In this document: positions 1 to 7,666 of the stretch, one piece after another
How the letters are laid out: every line of letters starts with the position of its first letter
How positions within the stretch are numbered: position 1 is the first letter of the stretch
Virus record (IMG/VR): IMGVR_UViG_3300004463_000541
Span: 1 to 29,119 of that record
Strand: one strand, 5' to 3'
From: a virus
DNA: 29,119 nucleotides
Program-made: the position numbers and the translations under genes
The notes under the pieces: model-generated
Seen by the model: the letters and a program-made list of their open reading frames with translations, nothing else
The model's database searches: none
What the model was told of the DNA's origin: nothing

Positions 1-16
1 TCCTGAGGGACAAACC

Positions 17-373
17 TTGCCCGACAAGACGGACAACCCTGTCCGTGGCACCGTTCCGATCGAGATCGGCGGCGCCACCTACGTCATGCGCCTGAACTGG
101 CATGGTATCGCCCAGATCAGGGAACTCTATCCCGATGGCTACGACCTGATGGACGTCAAGACGCTGGCGACTATCATCTCGATCTGTCTGCATGGCCATG
201 ACGACATGACGCCGGACAGGATCATGGACGAGGCTCCGGCGATCGAGCCTGCGATCGAGAAGGTCTCTGACATGATCAACTACTCTTGGTTCGGCGCCAA
301 GCTGCCTCCGGAGAAGGAGCAGAAGGAGCCTGAAGCGGAAAACCCTCCCAGGAAGGCGGCGACAAAGGGGTGA
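17..373 (+). CDS. Tail assembly chaperone, lambda gpG-like (frame 0)
   Basis: Encodes 118 residues. By position (directly before the tape measure gene) and size it is the short tail assembly chaperone, which coats the tape measure protein in the cytoplasm during tail assembly and is not expected in the virion. The body is an acidic helical protein (LNWHGIAQIRELYP, ATIISICLHGHD), followed by a charged, proline-rich C-terminus (PPEKEQKEPEAENPPRKAATKG). The start is TTG at 17, chosen because a good ribosome binding site (GAGGGA, 5-10) lies 6 nt upstream. A TGA at 4-6 may be the end of the preceding tail tube gene. The stop at 371-373 directly follows a slippery heptamer, so this is also the N-terminal part of a frameshift fusion with the next frame. 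Sequence similarity to lambda gpG itself is not evident; the call rests on context plus the frameshift site. Confidence 0.8.
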   Translation: MPDKTDNPVRGTVPIEIGGATYVMRLNWHGIAQIRELYPDGYDLMDVKTLATIISICLHGHDDMTPDRIMDEAPAIEPAIEKVSDMINYSWFGAKLPPEKEQKEPEAENPPRKAATKG

Positions 374-390
374 GTGGCGTCCTCAGGACG
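364..390 (+). promoter_or_regulatory. Programmed -1 ribosomal frameshift site with stem-loop
   Basis: The heptamer A AAG GGG at 364-370 is in the X XXY YYZ phase relative to the first frame, with the TGA stop directly after it. Slipping back one base re-pairs AAA and GGG and continues into the frame that begins GTG AGT GGC at 370. A stem-loop CGTCC-TCA-GGACG (378-390) begins after a 7-nt spacer, the usual distance for a stimulatory structure. This matches the lambda G/GT logic, where a minority of ribosomes make the fusion. Confidence 0.8.
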
Positions 391-753
391 GCTTACCGGG
401 CCGGTGTCCCGACTGCCGCATTCTGGGAACAGACCCCCTTCGAGACCCGGCTCTGCGTCGAAGCCTATAACGAAATCCGGCTCGATGAGAATGAGCTTTT
501 CATGCACACCGCCTGGCATGTCGGCTACTTCAGCCGCGTCAAGGACATGCCCCGCCTGTCCGAGATGCTGGCGCCCTACCGCAAATCCCGCCAGATCGAG
601 GTCAAAGCCAAGGAAGCCGTTGAGACGGCAGCCGGGCCGGACCCCGAGATGAGCCGCAACCTGATGAACGCGCTGCTCCAGTTCCCAGCCGGGAAGGTTC
701 CCGGAGAGCGTTTCGGCGATAGAGACAAGTCCCCTGAGGTGCCGCCCGCATGA
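370..753 (+). CDS. Tail assembly chaperone T-domain, made as G-T frameshift fusion
   Basis: This frame of about 127 codons is most likely expressed as the C-terminal half of a G-T fusion of about 245 residues through the -1 slip at 364-370. In lambda the T domain binds the tail tube protein while the G part binds the tape measure, so the fusion recruits tube subunits to the tape. The core (AAFWEQTPFETRLCVEAYNE, then AWHVGYFSRVKDMPRLSEML) has the look of T-type chaperone domains, whose usual pattern is an aromatic-rich helix and an AWH...R.K.MP.L..LL stretch. The tail is acidic and disordered-looking. A GTG at 370 overlaps the upstream stop (GTGA), so separate coupled initiation cannot be excluded, but there is no well-spaced ribosome binding site. 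The 3' end overlaps the tape measure start by ATGA. Confidence 0.75.
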   Translation: MSGVLRTAYRAGVPTAAFWEQTPFETRLCVEAYNEIRLDENELFMHTAWHVGYFSRVKDMPRLSEMLAPYRKSRQIEVKAKEAVETAAGPDPEMSRNLMNALLQFPAGKVPGERFGDRDKSPEVPPA

Positions 754-3700
754 CAGAGAGAGACGCCCATCTTCAGCTTCTGGTCGATGGCTCTAAGGCC
801 CTTTCCGGCATCACGGCCCTGGAAGCGGCGCTGGGGAAGCTTGCCGACAAGGCTGAGCGGACTCAGGGAGCGCTTGACAAGCTGGGAGCCAAGCGGGGCG
901 TCACCACCACGCGGGCACCCGCCAGCGGACCGACCGCGGCCCAGACGGCGGCCCCGGCTATTCGGGCAGAAGCGGAGAACCGGGCCAGGGACCGTGCTTC
1001 TCGACAGGCCCAGTCCCAGACCGCGCGTGCAGAGCAGCAACGCCGGTCCATGGTGGCACCGCCCAGTTCCCCAGCATTCGTTGGCCCGATGCCGGAAACC
1101 CGGAGGCAGGTAACCCAGCGGCTGGCCACTTCCAGGGCATCGACCTATGACGCCTCTGTCGCCATAGAACAGTCGATGAAGAAGCTGTCCCGGTTGGCAA
1201 TGCCAGTCTTCGATACCAGCCTGGCGGTCAAGCACGCGCAGAAGCTGTCAGAAGCCTTCGGCAAGGTTGGCGCCTCGTTCACCAGCATGAACGGCATGAT
1301 CGCCGGGATCGGTATCGTTGCGGTCGGACAGAGCATCGCCAAGGCAGGCATGGAGATGGAGAACCTACAGAAGGGCCTCGACGTCGCCACCGGCTCCAGC
1401 GCGCAGGGCAAGGTCGAGATGGAGCGGCTGCGCACCGAAACGGATCGCCTTGGTGTGGACCTCCAGCACACCGGCAAGGAATACGTCAACTTCACGGCAG
1501 CCATCAAGGGCGGCAATGTCGATGCTGACAAGGCCAAGGACAGTTTCTTCGCCGTCGCCCAGGCCATGGCCCTGCTCGGCAGAAGTCCGGAACAGGCCGG
1601 ACGAGCCTTTAAAGCTTTAGAACAATTTGCCTCAAAAGGGCAAATAATGTCCGAAGAGCTGAAAGGTCAGCTCGCGGAACAACTTCCAGGTGCATTCGCC
1701 ATTGCCGCCAAGTCACTTGGTATGAGTGCTCAAGAACTTGGCACAGCGATGGCGAATGGTGCGGTCAGCGCCGACCGTCTATTCGCCGTTTTTGGTGATG
1801 CCATCCGGGGTGATTTTGCGATTGCCGGAGATAAGGTCGATACTGCTACTGCTGCCTTCACGCGCTTCAACAACGCCCTGTTCGAGATCAAGGCCACCAT
1901 TGCCAATGGCGGCTTCCTCAAGGCCCTGGCGGACGGCGCGGACGAGCTTTCGACTTTCCTCAAAAGCGATATCGGCAAGGAAACCGCCAACCAGCTCGGA
2001 GGGGCGCTCAAGAGTGCCGTGGATACCTTGATCGGAGGCTTCAAGCTGCTGGTCGAGAATGCAGAATTGACCAAGGCGGCGTTCATCGGCCTGGTCGGTA
2101 TCGGCGTGACGCGCTGGGTCATGGGCATTGCGGCGGCGGTCGGAGAGCTTGCCGTCCAGTTCGCCCTGCTCGCCCGCTTCATGATGCTCAATCCGCTGTT
2201 CGCACTGGCCTCCGTGGCGCTGGCCGGAGCGGCTGCGATCTATGTCTACAGTAAGTCGGTGAGCCAGGCGACCAAGGCCCAGCTTGAACACAATCAGGCG
2301 ATGAAGGAGCTGAAGTCCCTCCAGGAGAAGCTTAAGGCAACACCATCTGGCAACAAGGAAGAGATCGCCGAGCACCGTGCCGCCATCACCGCCATCCGGG
2401 ACCGAGCCAGGGAAGAACAGAAGCGCTACGACGACAACATCAAGAAGGCCAAGGAACTCAGCAAGTACGAAGAAGCCATGGCCGCCACCGGCCTCGGCGC
2501 CGAGTTTGGCGGTCTCGGAACCGATATCGCCAGTATGTTCGGCATGGGCGCCGGAGAAAGCATCGAGAAGCAGAAGCGGGAGATGGAGCTTGCCCGCCAG
2601 AGGGAACGCGCGGCCCAACGTGCCCTGATGGTCGGCCAAACCGGCTTTACCGGCGGGATGACCAATGCCGGAACGCAGAGCGCCATCAACGACACCCCGA
2701 TGGCCGACAACCTGCGCAAGTCCCTGGCGGAAGTCGAACGGTTGATCTCGGAGCAACAAAAGCTGGCGGAAGCCTTCACCCGCAGTGCCGCCGCTGCCGC
2801 CGAGATCAAGTCCGAACTGGAGATGGCCTCCAAGATCAAGGAATTCGACGGCAAGGTCAGCGCAGAGGGCCTGGAACAGCTCAAGGCCAAGTACCAGGAA
2901 CTGCGCGACGTCAAGGAGCAGGTCGCCGCCGGTCCGGTCCTCCAGGAGATGCGTCAGTCGATTGCGGACCTGGATGCCCTGTCCAGTGCCCACAACCGGG
3001 GCGGTGATGCCGCCAACACCGAGCGGATAGCCCAGGAAGCCCGTAACAAGGCCGTGGAAGCCGGTATCCGCATCAGCGGAGCTGCGGCAGACGAAATCTT
3101 CAGGCTGGCCCAGGCCCATGATGAGGCCGCCAAATCTGAGATGCTGTCAGCCCGGCGTGCCGAGATTGATCAGAATATCCAGGATGAGCAGCGCCGGACG
3201 AATGTCCTGGTCAACGAAGCCGGAACGCCGCGCATCGCCCTTCTCGGCGCTCTCCAGGAAACAGAGAACCTCCGGGCCAAAGGCATCAATCCAGATGACG
3301 AGAGGCCAACTAAGTTCAACGCCGAGGTTCAGGCGACTATTCAGGCCGGTGCCCGCCAGGAGGTCGCCAAGACCACGGAGGAGCGCAAGCGGGAGAACGC
3401 CGCCCTGGAACTCCAGGTCGATACCATGGGTAAGCTGGCGGCCCTGGAGCGCGGTCGCTCCGAGAAAAAGGCCAAGGAGGCGGGTGAACTCAGAGGGCTG
3501 ATCGAACTGCGCAGCAAGCTCGGCAATGTCGAGATGAAGGATCTGTCCGAAGAGGACAAGCAATACGTCGCCCTGAAGGGGCGGGAATCGGTCGAGCAGT
3601 TCAAGATTAATCAGGGCAATCGGGTCGGCCGCGCCGGGCCACAGGACATCTACGGAGAAAAGCTTCGGGAACTGTCCGAAAGTATCACGGCTGAGCGGGA

Positions 3701-5213
3701 ACTGGCCTCGGCCCAGAACGAAGGTGCCGCGGCGGTCGAGAACCAGACCCGCAAGCAGGCCATTATGAACCAGGTCCATGCCCTGTCCGAGAAGCTGACG
3801 GCCGGGCAGAAGGCCAAGCTGGAAGAACTGATCGGCACGTTGTACGACGCCAAGACGGCCTCCGCCTTCGAGGGTGCCAAGATGGATCTGCGGGATGAGA
3901 TCAGCCAGATCGAGGCGATGGCGCAGGCAGAACTCAAGAGTGCCGAAGCAGCCAACATGGAAGCCCTCGCTCAGGAGGCCAGGCAGCGGGCCATCGAGCT
4001 TGGTGTCGTCGGTAACGATGAAGCCATCAGAAGCCTGGAAGAACTGATGGCGGCGCGCCTCAGGGCCAACCAGGAGAAGGAGATTGCCCAAGGCACCCGC
4101 GCCAACCGGGATACCATTGATGAACTCAACGAGGAGCGTGAAGCCCTCAAGCTGGTCGGCGTTGAGCGCATCCGCAGGCTGGGAGAGCTTCAGGCGGAAC
4201 AGGAACTGCGCTCTCAGGGAACTCCGCGCAACACCAAGGGAGCAGATGCCTTCGTGGAGAGTGGCGGTAATCGGGCGATAGCCGAATACAGCGATGCCCA
4301 GGAACGGGCCATCGGCAGCTCAGAGCGCGGCATCGTTGCCATCGAGAACCAGACGGGTGCCCTCAGCCTGCTCGGTGAAGCCTATGTCCGGCGCAGCGCC
4401 GAACTCCAGATGGAAGCCCAACTGATTGAGCAGAACGGGGCGGCCACCGACGAGTATAGTCAGAAGATGATCCAGTTGGCCGGTGATACGGCTGTTGCCA
4501 CGGACCAACTCAACCGCCAGAACGACTCCCTGCGTGGCCTTGCCGACAGCGGCCTGACGCTTAACGAACAGATGCGCTCCCTGTCCCATGACGGTTTGAT
4601 GTCGTTCGAGGATGCCTTGGTGGACATCATCACCGGGACCAAGGGCGTCAAGGAAGCCTTTGCCTCGATGGCAAAATCCATCGCGGCGGATCTTGCTCGT
4701 ATGGCTGTCCGCCAGGCCATCACCATCCCGCTCGCCATGGGTCTGAATAGCATGTTCATGGGTGGTGCCATGGCTGGTGGTGGCGCGATGGCCGGTGGCA
4801 TGGCAATGGGTGGCGGCATGCCGTTCCACACCGGTGGCATCGTGGGACAGGATACGGCCCCCATCAGATCCGTGCCAAGCTCGACCTTCTCCACGGCCCC
4901 CCGGTTCCATACAGGCAAGCCGGGAGCGGCGAAGGAACCAGCCCTCAAAGCCGGGGAGATGCCTGCGATCCTCAAGCGGGACGAAGGCGTTTTCACACCC
5001 GCCCAAATGGCCAGTCTGGCACCCGCTGGCGCCGCAAACAGCAACACCGTGGTCCTGTCTCCCACCATCAACGTTACGCAGCCTCAGGGAGCCACGGAGG
5101 AGCAGGGACAAAAATTCGGCAAGGGCATCGTCCGGGAGATGCAGGGCATGGTCGATGAACGGATCAACCGCGCCTTCCGGCCGGGTGGCATTCGCAATCA
5201 GTCCGGGTTCTAA
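750..5213 (+). CDS. Tail tape measure protein, lambda gpH-like
   Basis: 1487 residues. It sets tail length and is ejected ahead of DNA into the cell envelope. Residues about 200-350 hold the conserved N-terminal tape-measure domain (GLDVATGS, then ALEQFASKGQIMSEELKGQL, then GTAMANGAVSADRL). A hydrophobic region lies at about 442-502. Residues about 505-1330 are long charged, Ala/Gln/Glu-rich helices with internally repeated segments. A Gly/Met-rich run (about 1331-1362) leads to the gpH-like C-terminus (FHTGGIVG, PRFHTG, GEMPAILKRDEGVFTPAQM). At 0.15 nm per residue the predicted tail is about 220 nm, longer than lambda's. The start overlaps the chaperone stop (ATGA). Bases 1610-1860, within the conserved domain, use AT-richer codons than the flanks. 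Confidence 0.95.
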   Translation: MTERDAHLQLLVDGSKALSGITALEAALGKLADKAERTQGALDKLGAKRGVTTTRAPASGPTAAQTAAPAIRAEAENRARDRASRQAQSQTARAEQQRRSMVAPPSSPAFVGPMPETRRQVTQRLATSRASTYDASVAIEQSMKKLSRLAMPVFDTSLAVKHAQKLSEAFGKVGASFTSMNGMIAGIGIVAVGQSIAKAGMEMENLQKGLDVATGSSAQGKVEMERLRTETDRLGVDLQHTGKEYVNFTAAIKGGNVDADKAKDSFFAVAQAMALLGRSPEQAGRAFKALEQFASKGQIMSEELKGQLAEQLPGAFAIAAKSLGMSAQELGTAMANGAVSADRLFAVFGDAIRGDFAIAGDKVDTATAAFTRFNNALFEIKATIANGGFLKALADGADELSTFLKSDIGKETANQLGGALKSAVDTLIGGFKLLVENAELTKAAFIGLVGIGVTRWVMGIAAAVGELAVQFALLARFMMLNPLFALASVALAGAAAIYVYSKSVSQATKAQLEHNQAMKELKSLQEKLKATPSGNKEEIAEHRAAITAIRDRAREEQKRYDDNIKKAKELSKYEEAMAATGLGAEFGGLGTDIASMFGMGAGESIEKQKREMELARQRERAAQRALMVGQTGFTGGMTNAGTQSAINDTPMADNLRKSLAEVERLISEQQKLAEAFTRSAAAAAEIKSELEMASKIKEFDGKVSAEGLEQLKAKYQELRDVKEQVAAGPVLQEMRQSIADLDALSSAHNRGGDAANTERIAQEARNKAVEAGIRISGAAADEIFRLAQAHDEAAKSEMLSARRAEIDQNIQDEQRRTNVLVNEAGTPRIALLGALQETENLRAKGINPDDERPTKFNAEVQATIQAGARQEVAKTTEERKRENAALELQVDTMGKLAALERGRSEKKAKEAGELRGLIELRSKLGNVEMKDLSEEDKQYVALKGRESVEQFKINQGNRVGRAGPQDIYGEKLRELSESITAERELASAQNEGAAAVENQTRKQAIMNQVHALSEKLTAGQKAKLEELIGTLYDAKTASAFEGAKMDLRDEISQIEAMAQAELKSAEAANMEALAQEARQRAIELGVVGNDEAIRSLEELMAARLRANQEKEIAQGTRANRDTIDELNEEREALKLVGVERIRRLGELQAEQELRSQGTPRNTKGADAFVESGGNRAIAEYSDAQERAIGSSERGIVAIENQTGALSLLGEAYVRRSAELQMEAQLIEQNGAATDEYSQKMIQLAGDTAVATDQLNRQNDSLRGLADSGLTLNEQMRSLSHDGLMSFEDALVDIITGTKGVKEAFASMAKSIAADLARMAVRQAITIPLAMGLNSMFMGGAMAGGGAMAGGMAMGGGMPFHTGGIVGQDTAPIRSVPSSTFSTAPRFHTGKPGAAKEPALKAGEMPAILKRDEGVFTPAQMASLAPAGAANSNTVVLSPTINVTQPQGATEEQGQKFGKGIVREMQGMVDERINRAFRPGGIRNQSGF

Positions 5214-5216
5214 CCA

Positions 5217-5570
5217 ATGGCACAGACGTTCAACGTCGCGGAGGTCTCCTACGCGCCGACTCAAACCCGTGAACCCCGCATCACGGAAATCCGCTTCGAC
5301 GACAACGGATACAGCCTGCGCATGAAGCGCGGCATGAACGCGGACCTCCAGACCTGGGAGATCCCGATTAATGCCATTACGATCCAGAACGCCAATATAG
5401 TCGAGGGATTCCTGGCCCTTCATGGTGGCGTCGATTGGTTCTGGTGGCTTCCGCCTCGCCATACGACGCCGAAGAAGTTCATCTGCAAAAGATGGACGCG
5501 GGAGGCCATCAGCCGGACGCACGACCGAATGACCCTGAGCTTCCAGGAAGTCGTGGACATCGTGGGATGA
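5217..5570 (+). CDS. Minor tail protein, lambda gpM-like
   Basis: 117 residues. Tail-tip component by homology to lambda gpM, a small beta-rich protein found in the distal tail/tip complex. The diagnostic features are the DWFWWLPP stretch (about residues 73-80), followed by KFICKRW and RMTLSFQEV near the end; in this family an F.W.PP segment and F.C..W recur. The start follows the tape measure stop after 3 nt. Twenty-eight bases separate it from the L-like gene, with a GAGGA ribosome binding site in that gap. The order tape measure-M-L-K-I-J is exactly that of lambda, which strengthens the call. Confidence 0.85.
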   Translation: MAQTFNVAEVSYAPTQTREPRITEIRFDDNGYSLRMKRGMNADLQTWEIPINAITIQNANIVEGFLALHGGVDWFWWLPPRHTTPKKFICKRWTREAISRTHDRMTLSFQEVVDIVG

Positions 5571-5598
5571 CACGTAAGATCGAGGAAATACTTTAAAA

Positions 5599-6306
5599 AT
5601 GCCAGCACCTCTTGCCCGTTCCCAACAACTCACGCCCGGAACGCTGATCGATCTTTTCGACATCAACATGTCCGAACTTGGCGGCGGCGTTTACCACTTT
5701 ACCCCCGGTGTTTTGGGAAGCAAAAAGCCAGTCTGGAAAGGCGTTACCTACGAGCCCTTGCCAATCACCGCCAGCGGCTTCGAGAAGCAGGGACGCGGAG
5801 AACAGCCGACCCCAACCCTGTCCATGCCCGCCACCCAGCTTATCATCGCCAGCATCATCTCCCTGGATGACCTGCGCCGCGCCCGCGTTACCCGCTGGCA
5901 GGTCTACGAAGATAACCTGGACAACGGCGCCACCCCCTACGACAGCTACTTCCCACCCGAAATCTACATGATCCAGCGCAAGACCCGGCATAACACCTCG
6001 ACCGGCATTATCGAGTGGGAGTTGTCCACGGGGCTCGATCTCTGGGGGGATATGGTGCCAAGACGCCCAGCAACACAACGTGTTTGCATGTGGCGGTATC
6101 GTACCTGGAATGGTAGTAAGTTTGATTATTCGAGAGCAACCTGCCCTTTCGCTGGAAACTCTTATTACAACGAGGATGGTGTAAAGGTAAGCAATCCTGC
6201 TCTCGACAAGTGCGGGAAGGGAATTGAAGATTGTATCTTACGCTTTGGTCAGTTCGCTCCACTTCCCATGGGCGCGTTTCCGGGAATTGGGATGGGCAGA
6301 AGTTGA
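5599..6306 (+). CDS. Minor tail protein, lambda gpL-like, intact, with four-Cys cluster
   Basis: 235 residues, close to lambda gpL (232). gpL is a tail-tip protein whose C-terminal domain carries a four-cysteine metal or iron-sulfur site. The four cysteines are present here: C163 (RVCMWR), C182 (ATCPF), C205 (DKCGKG) and C212 (EDCILRFG). The ending LPMGAFPGIG is the usual terminus of the family, so the gene is complete despite the mobile element downstream. The N-terminal domain (residues 1-150) is typical: LTPGTLIDLFDINMSELGGG and a YFPPEIYMIQRK strand pair. From about 6085 to the stop, codon use becomes markedly AT-richer than in the first two thirds, suggesting the Cys-cluster end has a different recent history or a different constraint. 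Confidence 0.9.
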   Translation: MPAPLARSQQLTPGTLIDLFDINMSELGGGVYHFTPGVLGSKKPVWKGVTYEPLPITASGFEKQGRGEQPTPTLSMPATQLIIASIISLDDLRRARVTRWQVYEDNLDNGATPYDSYFPPEIYMIQRKTRHNTSTGIIEWELSTGLDLWGDMVPRRPATQRVCMWRYRTWNGSKFDYSRATCPFAGNSYYNEDGVKVSNPALDKCGKGIEDCILRFGQFAPLPMGAFPGIGMGRS

Positions 6307-6312
6307 TTGGAT

Positions 6313-6387
6313 ATGCTGTTCAAGATCGTTATCGTACTTTACGTCGTTTTGCTTCGGACCATCTGGAGATACCGGAAGCAAGTTTAA
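6313..6387 (+). CDS. Possible 24-residue membrane microprotein
   Basis: A short frame starts ATG 6 nt after the L-like stop and ends at TAA 6385-6387, inside the 17-bp direct repeat. It encodes a hydrophobic helix (MLFKIVIVLYVVLLR) followed by a basic tail (WRYRKQV), the shape of a single-span membrane microprotein with a cytoplasmic C-terminus. The ribosome binding site is poor (GGA directly adjacent to the start). Nothing identifies a function, and a frame this short can occur by chance. It is listed because the amino-acid pattern is unusually protein-like and it lies in a gap in an otherwise gap-free operon. Confidence 0.3.
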   Translation: MLFKIVIVLYVVLLRTIWRYRKQV

Positions 6388-6396
6388 GTGCTTAAG
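6380..6396 (+). repeat. 17-bp direct repeat, copy 1 (at tnpB-element right end)
   Basis: AAGTTTAAGTGCTTAAG occurs here and again, identically and in the same orientation, at 7702-7718. The two copies bracket the TnpB element exactly. This copy abuts the predicted right end of the element (GTTCAC on the minus strand). Confidence 0.9.
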
Positions 6397-6540
6397 GTGA
6401 ACACTCCCACCCCTAAAGGGATGGGCTTCCAGCTTCATTGGCACGTGCGGATCTAGAAGCTAGCTTCTTTCTCCGACTTATCGTCCCTCGACTGGCAGAA
6501 GCCCCGGTTCCCGAGGCCAACATACGCAATCCTTCGTCGC
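6397..6540 (-). ncRNA. Predicted omega RNA (reRNA) scaffold at the tnpB right end
   Basis: Known TnpB systems make their guide RNA from the 3' end of tnpB through the right end, with the guide being the bases just outside. Here the scaffold would end in the hairpin CCCATCCCT-TT-AGGGGTGGG (minus strand, 6425-6406), then GTGTTCAC. The predicted guide begins with the 17-bp repeat (CTTAAGCACTTAAACTT). The 5' limit is a guess based on typical scaffold lengths. Confidence 0.5.
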
Positions 6541-7597
6541 GGATATTCTTCGCGGCGTTCACGTCCCGATCATGCGAAGCGCCGCAGTGAGAGCAGGTCC
6601 AATGCCGAACCTCCAAACCCATCCTGTCACAAACGTGTCCGCACGCGGAACACGCCTTGCTGGATGGGAACCAGCGGTTGGTTTTGATGAAGGCTTTCCC
6701 CTCACGCTCGCACTTGTATTCGATGAAGCGGGTTAGCGTTCCCCATCCAGCGTCGGAAATCGCCTTCGCCAGATTGGGGTTCTTCACCATGCCCTTCACA
6801 TGCAGGTCTTCCACAACGATCATTTGGTTTTCGTTGACCAACTTGCGGGAGACTTTGTGTAGATGATCGCGCCGCGCATCAGAGACACGTTGATGGGCGC
6901 GGGCGACAAGGCGGCGTGCCTTGGCCCGGCTATTGGAGCCTTTCACTTTGCGCGCCAGCTTGCGCTGTTTGCGCTTCAGGTTGCGTTCCGCCGCCTTGAT
7001 GTGGCGGGGGTTGGCGAACTTGGAACCGTCGCTGGTCACCGCCAGATCGATCAACCCAACATCGATACCGAGGGCATTGCCTTCGGTGCTGACGGACGGA
7101 AGGGGCATGGCGTCATCAGTCAGGACAGCCGCATGAAACTGACCGCAGGCGTTCCGGCTGATCGTCACCGTCTTGATCTTGCCCAAGATCTCACGATGAA
7201 CGATGCACTTCACCCAACCAACCTTCGGCAGATAGATGCGGTTTCCGTCCAGTTTCACCCGCTGCGGATATTGGATAGACTGACGACCGTGCTTCGACTT
7301 GAAGCGAGGGTACTTTGCCCTCTTGGCGAAGAAGTTATCAAACGATGCGGACAGATTCATCAAAGACATTTGAAGCGCTTGGCTATCCGCATCTTTCAGC
7401 CACTCAAACTCTTTCTTCAAGTCAGGGAGTCGAAGATTCAGCGCATGATAGCCAAGCCCTTTGCCTGTTTCCCGGTAGGTCTGCTGCGTCAGATCGAGAG
7501 CGTTGTTCCATACCCACCTTGCACAGCCGAACTGCACAGCAAGTTTTTGCTGCTGTGCAGGAGTTGGGTGGAGGCGGATACGGGTTGCGTTCAACAT
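6413..7597 (-). CDS. tnpB: TnpB RNA-guided nuclease
   Basis: 394 residues, full length for TnpB, with no frameshift. TnpB is an RNA-guided DNA nuclease that cuts at sites specified by an omega RNA made from the element's right end, which helps the element persist; it is the ancestor of Cas12. Visible features in order: N-terminal helix-turn region (RLHPTPAQQQKL, CARWVWNNAL), the OTB_IS605 core (KYPRFKSK), RuvC motif I GIDVGLIDLA with D179, RuvC II VVEDLHVKGM with E263, a four-Cys zinc finger (C316, C319, C335, C338) and RuvC III DRDVNAAKNI with D345. All three acidic residues are present, so it should be active. There is no ribosome binding site ahead of the ATG, and a promoter-like TTGACA lies so close that the message may be leaderless. 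The gene runs against the tail operon. Confidence 0.95.
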   Translation of the reverse strand: MLNATRIRLHPTPAQQQKLAVQFGCARWVWNNALDLTQQTYRETGKGLGYHALNLRLPDLKKEFEWLKDADSQALQMSLMNLSASFDNFFAKRAKYPRFKSKHGRQSIQYPQRVKLDGNRIYLPKVGWVKCIVHREILGKIKTVTISRNACGQFHAAVLTDDAMPLPSVSTEGNALGIDVGLIDLAVTSDGSKFANPRHIKAAERNLKRKQRKLARKVKGSNSRAKARRLVARAHQRVSDARRDHLHKVSRKLVNENQMIVVEDLHVKGMVKNPNLAKAISDAGWGTLTRFIEYKCEREGKAFIKTNRWFPSSKACSACGHVCDRMGLEVRHWTCSHCGASHDRDVNAAKNIRDEGLRMLASGTGASASRGTISRRKKLASRSARANEAGSPSL

Positions 7598-7603
7598 AGG
7601 TTA

Positions 7604-7632
7604 AACATGGAGCATCATTGTTTAATTGTCAA
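7604..7632 (-). promoter_or_regulatory. Possible tnpB promoter
   Basis: On the minus strand a perfect -35 box TTGACA (7632-7627) is followed 17 nt later by CATGTT, a weak -10 match. Initiation would fall at about 7597, on the A of the tnpB ATG, implying a leaderless transcript. This fits the absence of a ribosome binding site. Confidence 0.35.
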
Positions 7633-7650
7633 CACCTCTCCTTACAATTT

Positions 7651-7666
7651 TCCCCCTGGAGGGGGA
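7651..7666 (-). other. Left-end hairpin of the tnpB element
   Basis: TCCCCC-TGGA-GGGGGA forms a perfect 6-bp stem with a 4-nt loop. It lies about 35 nt inside the left copy of the 17-bp repeat and upstream of tnpB. Subterminal hairpins near each end are the transposase recognition structures of IS200/IS605 elements. Confidence 0.6.

Noticed and set aside
1779-3119. 446-codon minus-strand frame inside the tape measure gene
   Set aside because: Shadow of the GC-rich tape measure frame; no ribosome binding site and no domain. The same applies to the long minus-strand frames at 3147-4091, 4320-5669, 10435-11460 and 11506-12615.
6085-6306. Truncation of the L-like gene by the mobile element
   Set aside because: The protein has the usual length, all four cysteines and the usual ending, and stops about 75 bases before the first repeat.
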